A stretch of 64,000 bases of DNA from Eleusine coracana subsp. coracana (GCA_032690845.1 CM064417.1:36338432-36402431), one strand, 5' to 3'; positions 43,370 through 55,034 are shown, counted from the stretch's first letter. Notes: generated by a model from the sequence alone, not told the origin. Numbers and translations: made by a program.

Positions 43370-45600
43370 AAAAATGCTAAGGGGCTCGTTGCACCCCAAA
43401 CCCGTCGAAGGGTTCTCCCAAAAACACCTCTCCCCTAGCACTTCAAGAGGGCAGGTGGCGTTTTTCAAAAAACTTAGTGAAAAATGATAAGGGGCTCGTT
43501 GCAGCCCAAACTCGTCGAAGGGTTCGCCCAAAAACACCTCGCCCCTAGCACTTTGAGGGGGAGGGTGGCGTTTTTCAAAAAACATAGCGAAAAATGCTAA
43601 GGGGCTTGTTGCAGCCCAACCCCGTCGAAGGGTTCGCCCAAAAACACCTTGCCTCTAGCACTTCGAGGGGGAGGGTGGCGTTTTTCAAAAAACTTAGCAA
43701 AAAATACTTAGGGGCTCATTGCAGTCCAAACCCGTCAAAGGGTTCGCCCAAAAACACCTCGCCCCTAGCACTTCGAGGGGGAGGGTGGCATTTTTCAAAG
43801 AACTTAGCAAAAAATGCTAAGGGGCTCCTTGCAGCCCAAACCCGTCGAAGGGTTTGCCCAGAAACACCTCGCCCCTAGCACTTCGAGGGGGAGGGTGGCG
43901 TTTTTCAAAAAACATAGCGAAAAATACTAAGGGTCTCGTTGCAGCCCAAACCCGCCGAAGGGTTCACCCAAAAACACCTCACCCCTAGCACTTTGAGACG
44001 GAGGGTGGCATTTTTCAAAAAAAACTTAGCAAAAAATGCTAAGGGGATCGTTGCAGGCCAAACCTGTCGAAGGGTTCACCCAAAAACACCTCGTCCCTAG
44101 CACTTCGAGAGGGAGGGTGGTATTTTTCAAAAAACTTAGCAAAAAATGCTAAGAGGCTCGTTGCAGTCCAACCCTGTCAAAAGGTTCGCCCAAAAACACC
44201 TCGCCTCTAGCACTTCGAGGGGGAGGGTGGCGTTTTTCAAAAAACATAGTAAAAAATGCTAAGGGGCTTATTGCAGCCCAACCCGTCAAAGGGTTCGCCC
44301 AAAAACACCTCGTCTCTAGCACTTCGAGGGGGAGGGTGCTGTTTTTAAAAAAAACTTAGTAAAAAATACTTAGGGGCTCATTGCAGCTCAAACCCGTCAA
44401 AGGGTTCACCTAAAAACACCTCGCCCCTAGCACATCGAGGGGGAGGGTGGCATTTTTCAAAGAACTTAATGAAAATGCTAAGGGTCTCATTGCAGCCCAA
44501 ACCCGTCAAAGGGTTCGCCCAAAAACACCTCACCCCTAGCACTTCGAGGGAGAGGGTGGCGTTTTTTAAAAAACTTAGTGAAAAATGCTAAGGGAATCGT
44601 TGCAGCCCAAACCCATCGAAGGGTTCGCTCAAAAACACCTCACCCCTAGCACTTCGAGGGAGAGGGTGGCATTTTTCAAAAAAAATAGCGAAAAATGCTA
44701 AGGGGCTCGTTGCAGCCCAAACACGTCGAAGGGTTCGCCCAAAAACACCTCGTCCCTAGCACTTTGAGGGGGAGGGTGGCGTTTTTCAAAAAACTTAGCA
44801 AAAAATGCTAAGGGGCCCCTTGCAGCCCAAACCTGTCGAAGGGTTTGCCCAAAAACACCTCGCTCCTAGCACTTCGCGGGGGAGGGTGGCATTTTTCTAC
44901 AAACTTAGCGAAAAATGCTAAGGGGATCGTTGCAGCCCAAACCCGTCAAAGGGTTCGCTCAAAAAACACCTCACCCTAGCACTTCGAGGGGGAGGGTGGC
45001 GTTTTTCAAAAAAAAAAATAGTGAAAAATGCTAAGGGGCTCGTTGCAGCCCAAACACGTCGAAGGGTTCGCCCAAAAACACCTCGTCCCTAGCACTTTGA
45101 GGGGGAGGGTGGCGTTTTTCAAAAAACTTAGCGAAAAATTCTAAGGGGCTCCTTGCAGCCCAAACCCGTCGAAGGGTTTGCCCAAAAACACCTCGCTCCT
45201 AGCACTTCGAGGGGGAGGGTGACGTTTTTTTCAAAAAACTTAGCGAAAAATACTAAGGGGCTCGTTGCAGCCCAAACCCGTCAAAGGGTTCACCCAAAAA
45301 CACCTCACCCCTAGCACTTCGAGAGGGAGGGTGACATTTTTCAATAAACTTAGCGAAAAATGCTAAGGGGATCATTGCAGCCCAAACCCATCAAAAGGTT
45401 CGCCCAAAAACACCTCGCCCCTAGCAGTTCGAGGGGGAGGGTGGTGTTTTTTAAAAAACATAGCGAAAAATACTAAGGGGCTCATTGCAGCTCAAACCCG
45501 TCGAAGGGTTCGCCCAAAAATACCTCACCCCTAGCACTTCGAGGGGGAGGGTGGCGTTTTTCAAAAACTTAATGTAAATACTAAAGGGCTCGTCACAGCT
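43370..45600. repeat. Tandem array, 110-bp unit, about 20 copies
   Basis: Each unit reads AATGCTAAGGGGCTCGTTGC, CCAAACCCGTCGAAGGGTT, AAACACCTCGCCCCTAGCAC, CGAGGGGGAGGGTGGCGTTT and a TTCAAAAAACTTAGC link. Anchors CTAGCA recur at 43435, 43545, 43655, 43765, 43875 and so on to about 45532. Units differ by point changes and 1-5 bp in the A tract. Open frames across it are artefacts of the period. Tandem arrays upstream of the 3' LTR are common in Tat elements. Confidence 0.95.
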
Positions 45601-45704
45601 CAAACCTGACAAAATAGACTTTATTGCAATCGGAACTAACAAATGTTTACATCAGAAATCATAATCAACGGGTTCTTATTTTACAACAACCCTAGAGGCT
45701 AATA
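45601..45704 (-). other. 3' end region of the antisense gene
   Basis: The tandem array ends here. The minus strand carries ATTGCAATAAAGTC, a poly-A-signal-like AATAAA at about 45622-45627, downstream of the antisense ORF. Confidence 0.5.
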
Positions 45705-46424
45705 CTAGGGAAGCAAAACGGACCATTCGTCAGCAGTATAACCGGGTGGAGGTGGACCAGGATCAGGCCTCGAGCTCTCGGCACTAGTGACACCCGAATT
45801 TTGCATATTTCCACTAGCAGGAATCTGCGCTTGTGAAAAAGATTTAGCAATCTTTGTTGGTGAATTCAACATAGAACTAATAGACTGTGTTGCCACAGCA
45901 AGCCGCAGACGAAGGGGCCACAGAATTGAGGCGTCAGAACCATCGTTGTCCAGGGGTTTCTCGCTTCGTGTCGAAAGCGGAGGTCCGGGTGTTCGTTTCC
46001 TACGTAGTCTATCCATGCTAGTGTCACGCAGGATTCCCCCACCACTGGACTTAGCTTTAGCCCGACGATGAGACGCGAACGACACACTCGATAGAGTGCC
46101 ATGACTAAATAAGTGGGAATAATTTCCCACACAAACCACACCGGCATTCAAAGTCAACAAGCATGCCCCGGGTGAAGCAGCACGCGCGCGGTCCTCGAGC
46201 TTTTCAGTCTCGGTCGCAACATCTAACGCTTCGAAGCTGTTCAAACTGGCCTCAAAACTACTCGAACTAGGCATCATTATAGAGGCATCATTCAATAAAG
46301 ATTGGGACCCCTCGCTCATTAGGCCCAACATGCGCATTGCAGAAGATCCATTAGAAGTGTCATCTTCAGAATACCGCGTAGGCGACACATAGGACACCTG
46401 CTCAGGTTGAAGCATGCATGTCAA
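45705..46424 (-). pseudogene. Element D antisense ORF, C-terminal exon
   Basis: This 239-residue frame starts QPEQVSYVSPTRYSEDD and is Ser/Ala-rich, ending DPGPPPPGYTADEWSVLLP. It is separated from the coiled-coil part (46670) by about 245 bp without a frame, probably an intron (a CAG/GT context at both sides was not resolved). Function unknown. Tail of the aORF protein by position. Confidence 0.55.
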
Positions 46425-46669
46425 AATTATAGCTACAAAATCTCCTTCAAGCCTCCTAAAAAGTATACTACATCAATATAGCAACTGCAAGCGATCCTAA
46501 ACCTCGCCCGGTGCAGCCTTTGATCCACCTCCCGAATTTCCCGCCTTGTTGGCGTCATTTCTCAAAGTTTCTTTGCCCCCTGAAGGATCCTCATCTTGGC
46601 CACTGCCGCTCTTCGAAGAATCACGCATCTGCGTAGGCACAATCAATTTTAACTTCGAGCATCAGGCGT

Positions 46670-47425
46670 TTAAATGAAAATACAATATAAAAATAGAAAT
46701 ATAACCTGAGCCAGCTTCTCAATCACAGCTCGTGGAGCAACTTCGCGGCTATGATCACGCCAAAACTTCATAGCAACACGTTTAGCTGTGGCAATGGACT
46801 CTAGTGACAAGCCGTCACGAGCGTTCGCCCCAATCAGAAAATCGCACCTCCCCAAACCATGGAATTGGTAGCAACCTTCGCGTTCCAACATCCCGGATGC
46901 AGCCTCCACACTATGAAGCGAGCCAAAATGGTTGCGCTTACCCCTCACCCCCGGGAGAGCTTCAAACTTAGCCTTGAGCCAACTAAAAAACACAACCTCA
47001 GTGATAGCAGCCCCATCGGTCAACAACATTGGCTTAGCACCAACATAACCCAGGGCCTCGCAATATTGATGGTGTGCAGATACAGCCTGGGCAACAAAGC
47101 CATAATTGTGAGTCGACTGGTCATGCTTCAAGGCTGTGTTATCATTTTCTAGAGCTGCAATTTTAGCCTAAGCAACTTCCAGGCGACTTAAGCCGTTTTT
47201 CAGCTCAGCAAACTCCGCTCGCGAAGCATCAAGCTCTTTTTGCGCTCGCGCAATTTCAAGTGTAGCTTCAGCCTTCGTAGATTGTAGGCTATTAAGTTTC
47301 TCCTTCAATAAGATATTCTCCGTCGCATACGAATTTTTCACTCGCTCCAAAGAGGCCAGCTCCGTGCAAGTCTTTTCAGAAGAAATCCGCGTGAAAATGT
47401 GAGCCTCAAACAAAAGAACAGTCAA
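46670..47425 (-). pseudogene. Element D antisense ORF, coiled-coil part
   Basis: Two minus frames, 47425-47168 and 47131-46670, follow each other with one stop between. The first is a helix-forming, heptad-like stretch (LASLERVKNSYATENILLKE, EATLEIARAQKELDASRAEF). The second includes FSWLKAKFEALPGVRGKRNH and WRDHSREVAPRAVIEKLAQ. Coiled coils are typical of the C-terminal half of Tat antisense proteins. Confidence 0.65.
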
Positions 47426-47444
47426 AATGACTCTGTCAGAAACC

Positions 47445-48231
47445 TCAAGAAATACAGTAGAATATTTTTTCTTCTATACCATCAAAACCAAGCACACTTA
47501 CATGTCTCAAAACATGGCAAAGATTATACCACAAGTCCCCCGCTTTGAGTAACTTAGCCCCCTTGGCTATGAAAGCATCCGGAGCCGAGCACAGATCAGC
47601 CCAAGCCTTGGGGTCAACAAAATTTTCATACCCCTCAGGAAGGTCCAAGTTTTTATCCACAGCCCCCCCCCCCCCCCCCCCCCCGAAGTTTCATCCTAAT
47701 CAAAACTTGGCTCGGACTCAGAATTTTAGAGTGGGCAGAGAACTTTCCTTTAAGGCCAACAAGGGTATCTGCGGCCTCCGCGTCTACAGTACGACCTGTC
47801 GTGCCAACAATGCTATCGCCCTTCGCGAGGATAATGGATGGACTCGAAGCCGGCAAATTAGTAGTATCGCCTACAGCAGAGGGAGAAAGCACCATCACAT
47901 CATCGTCCTCATCATCATCGCCATAAAAACCGTCCGCCATCACCCCGGTGTGCACCAAAGTCCCAACAGCGTGAAGACCAGGGGTAGAGGAGCTCGAAGA
48001 GTCCCCGACGGGGTTCTTTTGCAAGTGCGCGCTTCGAGGGGACTTTTGAAGTTTCATCTTCCCTCTTTCTTTTACTAATCTGTGAAGAGGGCATATTCGG
48101 ATACTTCTCCTTTTTAGCCTTTTTAGCCCCCACAGCCTTGCCAACATCTGAACCAACATTACCAGGAGGTCGATTTAGCCTCATGCGAGGCCCCGGCACA
48201 ACACGAGCCGCATACTTCACACCAGCCAAAG
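47445..48231 (-). pseudogene. Element D antisense ORF, middle part (broken by poly-C)
   Basis: Frames 47660-47445 and 48159-47653 make up this part. A 22-C tract at 47663-47684 falls in the coding region and has shifted the frame. Residues include DLPEGYENFVDPKAWADLCS, which reads as a normal protein segment. No domain recognised. Confidence 0.55.
47663..47684. repeat. Poly-C tract (22 nt) inside antisense ORF
   Basis: It interrupts the minus-strand reading frame as poly-G (poly-Gly), suggesting expansion after insertion. Confidence 0.9.
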
Positions 48232-49656
48232 TCAACACTCGGTTAAGCCAACCGCTATAAGAAGTTCGCTCACAGTTATGTTTGTGCTTCTCATGCGTAT
48301 AGAGTCCAACTGCAGCCTCGCTAACGCGCTGTAGGAACACCACAAACTCCTCATCGCCAAGACCCTATTTGTCCAGGGGTACCTCCAAGAAGGGTATGAT
48401 AATTCAGGCCTTGAGGGGATTCTCTTTTGAACAAACCCAGGAATTGAGCACCCCTCACGTAGTGGCCACTTATTCGCAGCCATGAACTTTTCAACAAGAT
48501 CCCGACCGCTTGAATTGAACATAGCGACATGAAAAGCAGCGTCGTTCTTGCAGCCCTTAGGCATCTTACCCTCCATGGATCAAGGCTCGCAGGGAGATAG
48601 CTTCGAAGCTAGTGGAAAAATTGTTGTCTCTCCCTCGTCTACACGAACAGTCTCCACGGGAACCTTCACACATAGCCAACTTTTGTGCCACTTTTCATCC
48701 CAGCGGTTTCTGCTGCACTTCACAAATTGGTTATCGTGCTTAAAGCAGGGCACGAAGGTAACGCAACCAAAATCAGCCTCGTGCATCACACCATCAATCT
48801 TAATGGTCTTCAGTTGGTAATGAGCACAGTAGTACTTGTAGAATACTTCAATATCAGGTTGGCCCTGATAACTCAGCACGCCCCAGGCAAACTTACTTAG
48901 CATGGCCATCCTTCTAGGACTGATATGGCGAAATTGCACATCGAACCTATCCAGCACATCTTTCATGAAGGATGAGCAAGGAAAACGTAGGCCAGCAGTG
49001 AAGTGGTCTTCAAAAACCACAACCTCATCTTGTGCAGCGCAAGGAGTGTCCTCTTGACCAGCTAGCCGGGCTCCTCCGGAAGGAAAGCACCCCCACTCGG
49101 CAAGCTTGTGCAACTTGGGAGTATCGAGTCGAGATCGCCCGAAGACGAATGTTCGAGGTTTGGGTCCCTCATTTTCTTTCCCTTTCCATTTTCGGCCCCT
49201 CGGCAGGCCAAAATCACCCACCGGCAGCAAATCACCGATATTAGCATCCACGCCTTCCAAGTCCTCGTCCACTGGACCAGAAGTACGAACCCTATAGCTC
49301 GAGCCTTGGCCCTGGGAGTCGTTCAAAATCTTCCCAACACCTCGGGGAACAAAATCCTTGTCACTACCCTCTTCCTCGTCATCCTCTTCTTCATCCTCTT
49401 CCTCTTCCTCTCCATCGTCTTCCTCTTCATCATCCTCGACCTCTTTCAGAGCATCCCGACCACGACCACGATCCTCCCCTTCGGGAGCAGCAATAAGGTT
49501 ATCCTCCAAGCTCTTGGCAAAATCCGCCTCGGAGTCAGCCTCACTCGTAACAGCATCAACACTCAACGAAGGCAGGTTTTCTTCAACAGCGGTCTCATCA
49601 GCGTGCGCTGTCATTGCCACTCGAGCCATACCTGCGGACCCTGAAATCAAATACAA
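48232..49656 (-). pseudogene. Element D antisense ORF, gypsy-type transposon domain
   Basis: The frame starts near 49631-49656 and runs with one in-frame TGA (48580-48582) to 48232. Residues: an acidic block of about 30 Glu/Asp (about 49365-49450 in DNA), then the conserved domain VVFEDHFTAGLRFPCSSF, DVLDRFDVQFRHISPRRM and PDIEVFYKYYCAHYQLK. I recognise it as the 'putative gypsy type transposon' domain (PF04195 family) of antisense ORFs in Tat elements. Its function is not known. It is transcribed opposite to gag-pol from its own promoter (TATA at 49881). Confidence 0.8.
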
Positions 49657-49861
49657 AACGCAAATTCAATAGGAACCCGAAAACCAGTCCCAACAATAAC
49701 AAGGGACACTTTGAGGTAAGAATTTATGTATACCAAGCTAGTTCGAAGGTTGCCTCGAAGTAAAAATCACCAAAGACCAGTATAAGCGCATGAAGCTCTA
49801 GGAAGCCAGAGCACTAGAAAGCAAATATTGCAGATCGCAGGAAAAGCTTCGTAGACCTTCA

Positions 49862-49879
49862 CCCCCCCCCCCCCCCCCC
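49862..49879. repeat. Poly-C tract (18 nt)
   Basis: It lies directly downstream of the minus-strand TATA box, in the presumed 5' UTR of the antisense gene. Confidence 0.9.
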
Positions 49880-49880
49880 G

Positions 49881-49890
49881 CTTATATAGT
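49881..49890 (-). promoter_or_regulatory. TATA box of the antisense gene
   Basis: ACTATATAAG on the minus strand lies about 225-250 bp before the antisense ORF start. This supports a real promoter for the antisense transcript. Confidence 0.65.
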
Positions 49891-50209
49891 CGGGTAAAAA
49901 CGGATGGGCATTTACTACGGAGCCTCGGGAATCCGAGGCACAGTAACACAACATTATAAGCGGAAGCCGAAGAGCCGTGACACCCAAAATAGCCAAGTGT
50001 TACCTTCAAGAGAACTAGGTGAGCTCCCAGAAGAACACTCGCTTTCAGAAACAGTTACTATCCGAACCCTAGTCATAATCGCAGGCATAGTAGGAGCTCA
50101 ATGGATGAGTAACTGGTAAAAATAATAATAATTTTCCACCGCAGTAAGAGATCCCGGCGAAGCGAGGGTTTCGGCCCATCAAAGTTGAACCCACCCCTCG
50201 AGGGGCTAC

Positions 50210-50831
50210 TATTGAGGGGATCACTTCGCAAGCCACCCCTCGAGGGTTTATCAAAGTCGGGCTATGAATAAAAGTCAAAGTTAACCATTGTTACCCTTTT
50301 TTATTAACCATAACTTTGAGGTACAGGTGTCTATCGGAGGCCTCAAAAAAACCAAGACCCTTCGGCCCTAGTAGAAGGAGGCAAGCACGCTCAAAAGCAG
50401 CAGACCCTTCGAGCGGTACCTCTGCGCCCACGAAGGATGAAGCCATCATCCATCGAAGGACAGGACACCGTACAAGATCAAGAACCAGCATGGCATGAAG
50501 AGGGCAACACGTGGCGCCAGCACGTGTCATGGCATACGGGACAAGGAAGGCTACCAGAAAAGCTCAAATTACCAATTTATCCTTTATGACCATTTTGTAC
50601 AGAATATTTAGAGAATATAGTAGATAATTAGGGATAAAATGATCATTTGCATATGACCTAAGTACGGGCCTATAAATAGAACACCCCTACCTACTTGTAA
50701 CGGGACGAATCCTTTTGGGAATACGTGAAGGGAGCCCATTGTTCCGTTTCGAATCCTTCATGATTCCTTTTTATGTTTACCCTTTCTGTTAGTGGAACTG
50801 AAGCTCGCACGTGTAGATTTTTGTATCAACA
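50210..50831 (+). repeat. 3' LTR of element D
   Basis: It begins TATTGAGGGGATCACTTCGC (TG changed to TA) and ends TTGTATCAACA. A CGAGGGGCTAC purine-rich stretch precedes it. A TATAAATA lies at 50671-50678. It is collinear with the 5' LTR with many substitutions. Confidence 0.9.
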
Positions 50832-51400
50832 AAAGGCTCTATTGAATTGTTCAATTATATGGCATTGGTAGGTAAAGTCAAATGAAAAAGAGAAATTCTA
50901 GTACTCATGAAGCTAGCATTTGAATATTATAAGAAGATTGGTTGCAAGCACATGAGTATTTCGAAATACTCCACACAAGAATAATTGCTGAATAAAATAG
51001 AAGCATAAGTTTAAATTTTATTTTGTGCTCAACATCCTCAATTATCACTAAAGCTTCTCAAGATAACCATACATACAAACATCATATTTGAAAATAGAGC
51101 ATAAATAATCACCATTATATAAATCATTAAGTTCCAACTTCATGGTGATGATAATAAAAACTAAAAACTATTACTAGCACACTTACAAAATTAAAAACTC
51201 ACTTCCATAAATAAAACACATTTGCACAAATAAACACACCTGATACATTGTTTCCGAACCCACTCACAGATGCATAATCAAATAAATGAAAAAGATCACA
51301 CAAAAGTTAAAAAAAACAAGAATCGGGAAACCGATACAAGTGTCACTTGAATGCAACACATCACTCGAACGGTGGCGGTGGTGGATAGTCAAAGCCGTAG
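50832..51400 (-). other. Element B interior resumes, noncoding
   Basis: It begins AAAGG, close to the AAAGA left of F. AT-rich, no gene seen; it continues the stretch 29972-31066. Confidence 0.55.
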
Positions 51401-51402
51401 TA

Positions 51403-52963
51403 TCACGCCTTCAGCCGCTCGAATTCCTCCACCATCAATTCAGTGTTGTTCCTCATCTCTCCTGCCAAGTTGCCGATACCATCGACATACTGGTAGTTGT
51501 TGTCAATGTATCGGTGTATGGGACCAAAGTCGATGGTTGTTGGACCTGTGGGGAGAGTATGACCAGGGGGCAATCCTGCATACCTAGTGTCTGTGTCAGT
51601 CGGCACATCGAGCGTGCCGCTCAGCACACTGGCAAACTGAGGAGTTTGTCTAGGGGGTGACTCCACCAGAGTCCCAACTCCCCCAGCATTCCGCTGCTAC
51701 ACTTGTCATCACCAGACCGAGGATCTCCTTCTTCCCGTGCTTGTTCTTCCTGATCTTGTGGCTCCCACAAAGATTAACCTCTAGAAAATTTTCCCCGTTA
51801 AGCTTGTGCAGGACAAAAAGGCTGACATCAGTGCACGACAGGCGAATGCTTGTGCCACACACTATATAGCCCTGCACACAATATATAGCCCTGCCTTGCG
51901 CTGCCAGTGATGGTGTTGTCCCTTGTCATGGAATCATTGAGGATGGCCGAGGGCACCCACTGTGTCGGATCTATGACGAGGTTGGTGCTGGCCGAGTTGA
52001 AGATCATAGTTTGGAGGTAGCCTCCAAAAGCTAACTTCCCCGTTGAGTTGTTCCTCTGCCGGAACCAACTCGATACCATCAACGGGAGCGGGTTGCACTT
52101 GCAAGGGTCTACAATGGCATTGTACAACCATCACAGATCCATGTTGGATATGCTGGTGGAGTCAACACGCCCCATTGTAGGGGCAGAAATCCACCGATGG
52201 AGGATCTAGATCATGGGGTTCTTGATGTGCTCTTGCGCTCCTCTAGGTCGGTGATGTGGAACTAGAACTCATCTAGGTCCTCCTTCGCCACTTCACCATG
52301 GATGGGGGCCTCCTCATCAAAATCAAAGAGCACAACAAGCTCTCTGACCCCAATGGAGTAAGCCGCGCCCCGTAGATAAAAGTGGATGACATCGTTCCCC
52401 TCGTCATCCATGCCTTGTTCCATCATGGTGGCGCACTCGATGATGATGTTTAGGGTGTAACCCGTGCCTAGCTCATGGAAGAGCGTCCACCCTAGGTTGT
52501 TGAGGCAATGCTGGATGTCAGACCATAGCCCCGTCTTGTCTAGGATTGCCTCATCCATGTCCAAGTTGGGGATGAAGCATTCCTGCACGTTCTCGTACAT
52601 GCGCTCCTCCTCTGCACTGAAAAGGTTGAACCCCTCCGCAATCATGCAAGACATGTATGCCGACGGTTATGAAGAAGCCTCCCCCATAGAACCGCTCACC
52701 CGTTCTGTGGCGGCAATCGTGCTCCTCGTACGCGGCCTCAACACGTTAGAGAGGCCGGTGTTGTGGCGGCCGATGTTGAAGTCGTTGCAGCGCCCACGTG
52801 GTGGTGTCATCTCCATGGAACTGCCCTAACTCCTCTCATCCACAGGGCTCACCCTTAAGTCAGTGAAGGTGTCGGAGTCATCGTGGCTGCTGGAACTGCC
52901 GGAGTCAGAACTCCGGCGAGTCCACTTGCCGATCATCTTCGCGGCCACCTTGATCTTGTCCAT
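51403..52963 (-). pseudogene. Element B 3' ORF, Athila ORF1-like
   Basis: An ATG at 52963-52961 starts MDKIKVAAKMIGKWTRRSS. After a stop (VDERS) the frame goes on in phase to CMIAEGFNLFSAEEERMYEN, LFHELGTGYTLNIIIECATM, and VIHFYLRGAAYSIGVRELVV. The last segment resembles the ATHILA ORF-1 family pattern of a strand-loop followed by a 'sets-the-stage' LxxFxxLF region. Shifted frames follow: CNPLPLMVSSWFRQRNNS (52127-51828), ending in a glutamate-rich tail at 51403. In Athila elements this gene lies between pol and the 3' LTR; its function is unknown. Confidence 0.6.
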
Positions 52964-53119
52964 CTTCTGTCAATTGGAAGAAAACCGTGAGAATGGGGAA
53001 AGTGGAGAAGTGGGAGAGGTTACCAGGGAGTCGTGGAGAGAATGAGGGGTCATGCCCTGCTTTTATAGGCTAGGCTAAGGCTTTTAGGGGAAGGAACTCG
53101 AAGCGGTTCAAATCCCCCT

Positions 53120-53154
53120 GTGTTGATCGGCATCCAAGATGTGCCGATCGACAC
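53120..53154. repeat. Palindrome pair in B spacer, 21-bp register
   Basis: GTGTTGATCGGCAT (53120-53133) and GTGCCGATCGACAC (53141-53154) flank the spacer ccaagat. Confidence 0.8.
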
Positions 53155-53446
53155 GATTTAAAATCCGTCTAGATTACACTATGCCCTGTCTGCCATGCCT
53201 TCTTTTTCTCTTCCCCGTATCTGATTATTGTGATTCGTGTCTCTTGACCAGGGAACAATGCCAAGTTTGTAAGTTGCAGCTCTGTGCTGATCAGCAAGGG
53301 AACCATGCCTGTCAGCATGTTTCTTTTTTTCCTAATTCTGGTTAACTGAGTGTTCCCCTCTGTGACAGACAATTGCTTCATGTTTGGCAATCTTCTCTCT
53401 TCCAAAAGCATTATTGTTGATTCCCCTCGCTGACACATCGCTCAGC

Positions 53447-53480
53447 GTGCCGGTCGATATAGAAGGGTGCCGATAAGCAC
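53447..53480. repeat. Palindrome pair in B spacer, 20-bp step
   Basis: GTGCCGGTCGATAT (53447) and GTGCCGATAAGCAC (53467) lie with a 6-bp spacer. Confidence 0.7.
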
Positions 53481-53599
53481 GGTCCTCCTCGACGCCTCGT
53501 GTCGTGTGGGAGACCGTATGACTTCAAGCACTTTTAAATTTTAAACTTCGGCTAAATTGTTTGTCGCTTCTGAGCCCCGGAGTTGCACCTTTTCTGATG

Positions 53600-53634
53600 G
53601 TGCCGATCGACATGACTGCTATGTCGGTTGACAT
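53600..53634. repeat. Palindrome pair in B spacer, 21-bp register
   Basis: GTGCCGATCGACAT (53600-53613) and ATGTCGGTTGACAT (53621-53634) flank the spacer gactgct. The second keeps pairing with an altered arm (ATGTC/GACAT), a compensatory-looking change. Confidence 0.8.
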
Positions 53635-53844
53635 CTGATGTCTTTTTCTCAGTTCCTCTCTAGACTCTGCTTTCTTGAAATATAATGGGAAAGTATACCC
53701 AAAAATAACTCCAGATAATTTATTTTTCTTACCTTGCATAATTTTCCTTCCTCGAAATCCTGGGTTGTTTCCTTAATGGGCCCTTTTTTCATATCTCCCA
53801 TCAATTAGGGTTATCAGCTGCAAAGTTCACATAGGTGATCATTG

Positions 53845-53878
53845 GTGCCGGTCGGCATGCTTCCGTGCTGATCGGCAC
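53845..53878. repeat. Palindrome pair in B spacer, 20-bp step
   Basis: GTGCCGGTCGGCAT (53845-53858) and GTGCTGATCGGCAC (53865-53878) lie with a 6-bp spacer. Confidence 0.75.
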
Positions 53879-54239
53879 AATTGTTGTTCACTCTTTATGT
53901 TCTTTTCTCTTTATTCCAAAACCAAAAAAATACAAACAGACAGTGCAAGGAGCACACAAATTAAAACAAACACTTGGACTAACAAATTTTATTCTAGGAG
54001 TATTATTGTTGTTATAAGCAAATAATTTAAACACATGGTTGCCCTCCCGGCAAGCACTAATTTTACTAAAAAGACACGCACTAAGTACTCGACTCTCGGT
54101 CGTTGGGTTACCTCCTAAAAAGTGCTCTTAGTTGAAAAGGTCATAGAGCTTGAGCTCCCCGTTCAATCACTCCTTAGTACCGTTGTTTGGGGATCATTAT
54201 TGCGATACTACAAGGTTTTCTATTCCTTCTTCAGTCATC

Positions 54240-54821
54240 TTATGGAGCCTTTCCTTCTCTCCAATTACCATCGACTCTCTTGTGATATACTGACTTATAT
54301 CTCTCCACAACGATGGTCTCACCACATTCTTGTCCCCTAGGACAAAACTTGAACTTGTAGGAACCTCCACTTATATTAAAACTGATTTCTCCGCTCCCAA
54401 CATTGATATTTGCCTGTGTCATGCTCAAGAATGGCCTGCCCAAATTCAAAGGTGTTGTTGCCCTTTTATCCATATCCAGCACGATAAAGTTCATAGAGAC
54501 AATATGGTCTCCAATTTGGACAGGCACGTCTCTTTCAATTCCGTCCGGATAACGAACCGATTGATCGGCTAACTCCAAGCACATGGTTGTAGGATCTAAC
54601 TCTGGCAAGTTCAGGTTCATGAAAACATAGTGAGGCACAACACTTACACTCGCGCCCAAATCACATAGAGCTCTCTCAAAATTCTGCGACCCAATTAAAC
54701 AATGAATGCTAGGGGATCCTAGGTCGGCTTTCTTTTCCGGAGCAACATCACTGATAGCTGCTGTCATTTCCTCTATCATCTTCACTAATTCTTCAGATTG
54801 CAGTGGCTTCTTACTTTGCAT
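54240..54821 (-). CDS. Element B protease (retropepsin)
   Basis: The 193-residue frame carries ALCDLGASVSVVPHYVF, a complete retropepsin active-site segment (Asp-Leu-Gly-Ala-Ser). NFIVLDMDKRATTPLNLGRP follows, then a C-terminal strand region. Unlike element A, the active site matches the family. It stands alone: the gag frame upstream is broken and no RT follows. It would cleave gag if translated. Confidence 0.75.
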   Translation of the reverse strand: MQSKKPLQSEELVKMIEEMTAAISDVAPEKKADLGSPSIHCLIGSQNFERALCDLGASVSVVPHYVFMNLNLPELDPTTMCLELADQSVRYPDGIERDVPVQIGDHIVSMNFIVLDMDKRATTPLNLGRPFLSMTQANINVGSGEISFNISGGSYKFKFCPRGQECGETIVVERYKSVYHKRVDGNWREGKAP

Positions 54822-55034
54822 GATTTCCTTGATTTACTTAGCGTAGGTGGGCACCTATAGGGCATCAAGGAATGGTACATTGATGTATAACTTTTTCATA
54901 ATCTCTATGAATCAAGAGAATTGCTTGTCAGTAGGACGAGTCCTTTCTATCTTAGTCAGAAGTTGTGTATCCAGGAAGGTGGTAGGACCATGTTCCTTGC
55001 ATCAATACCCATCGTCAAACCTGTAAGGTAAACA

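Larger units (their letters stand above)
32275..50831 (+). mobile_element. Element D: Tat-lineage Ty3/gypsy retrotransposon with antisense ORF
   Basis: LTRs lie at 32275-32891 and 50210-50831. Between them are gag, protease, RT, two RNase H domains and integrase on the plus strand, then a 110-bp tandem array (43370-45600) and a minus-strand gene (49656-45705). Dual RNase H plus antisense ORF identifies the Tat (RIRE2/Grande/Retand-like) branch (established knowledge). Element G (33204-37539) sits in gag. No matching 5-bp duplication is found (CGCAC on the left, AAAGG on the right), so one flank was rearranged. Confidence 0.9.
52964..54239 (-). other. Element B spacer; RT and integrase missing
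   Basis: In element A the stretch from protease to the 3' ORF holds about 3.3 kb of pol. Here 1.28 kb of noncoding DNA with four palindrome pairs takes its place. No RT, RNase H or integrase motif was seen in any frame. Confidence 0.75.

Noticed and set aside
43301..43878. Open frames on both strands in the tandem array
   Set aside because: They follow from a stop-poor repeat unit, differ between units and carry no domain.
43370..45600. Regular repeats resembling a CRISPR array
   Set aside because: The 110-bp unit is repeated throughout, with no unique spacers, and it sits between pol and the antisense gene of a plant retrotransposon. It is a minisatellite.
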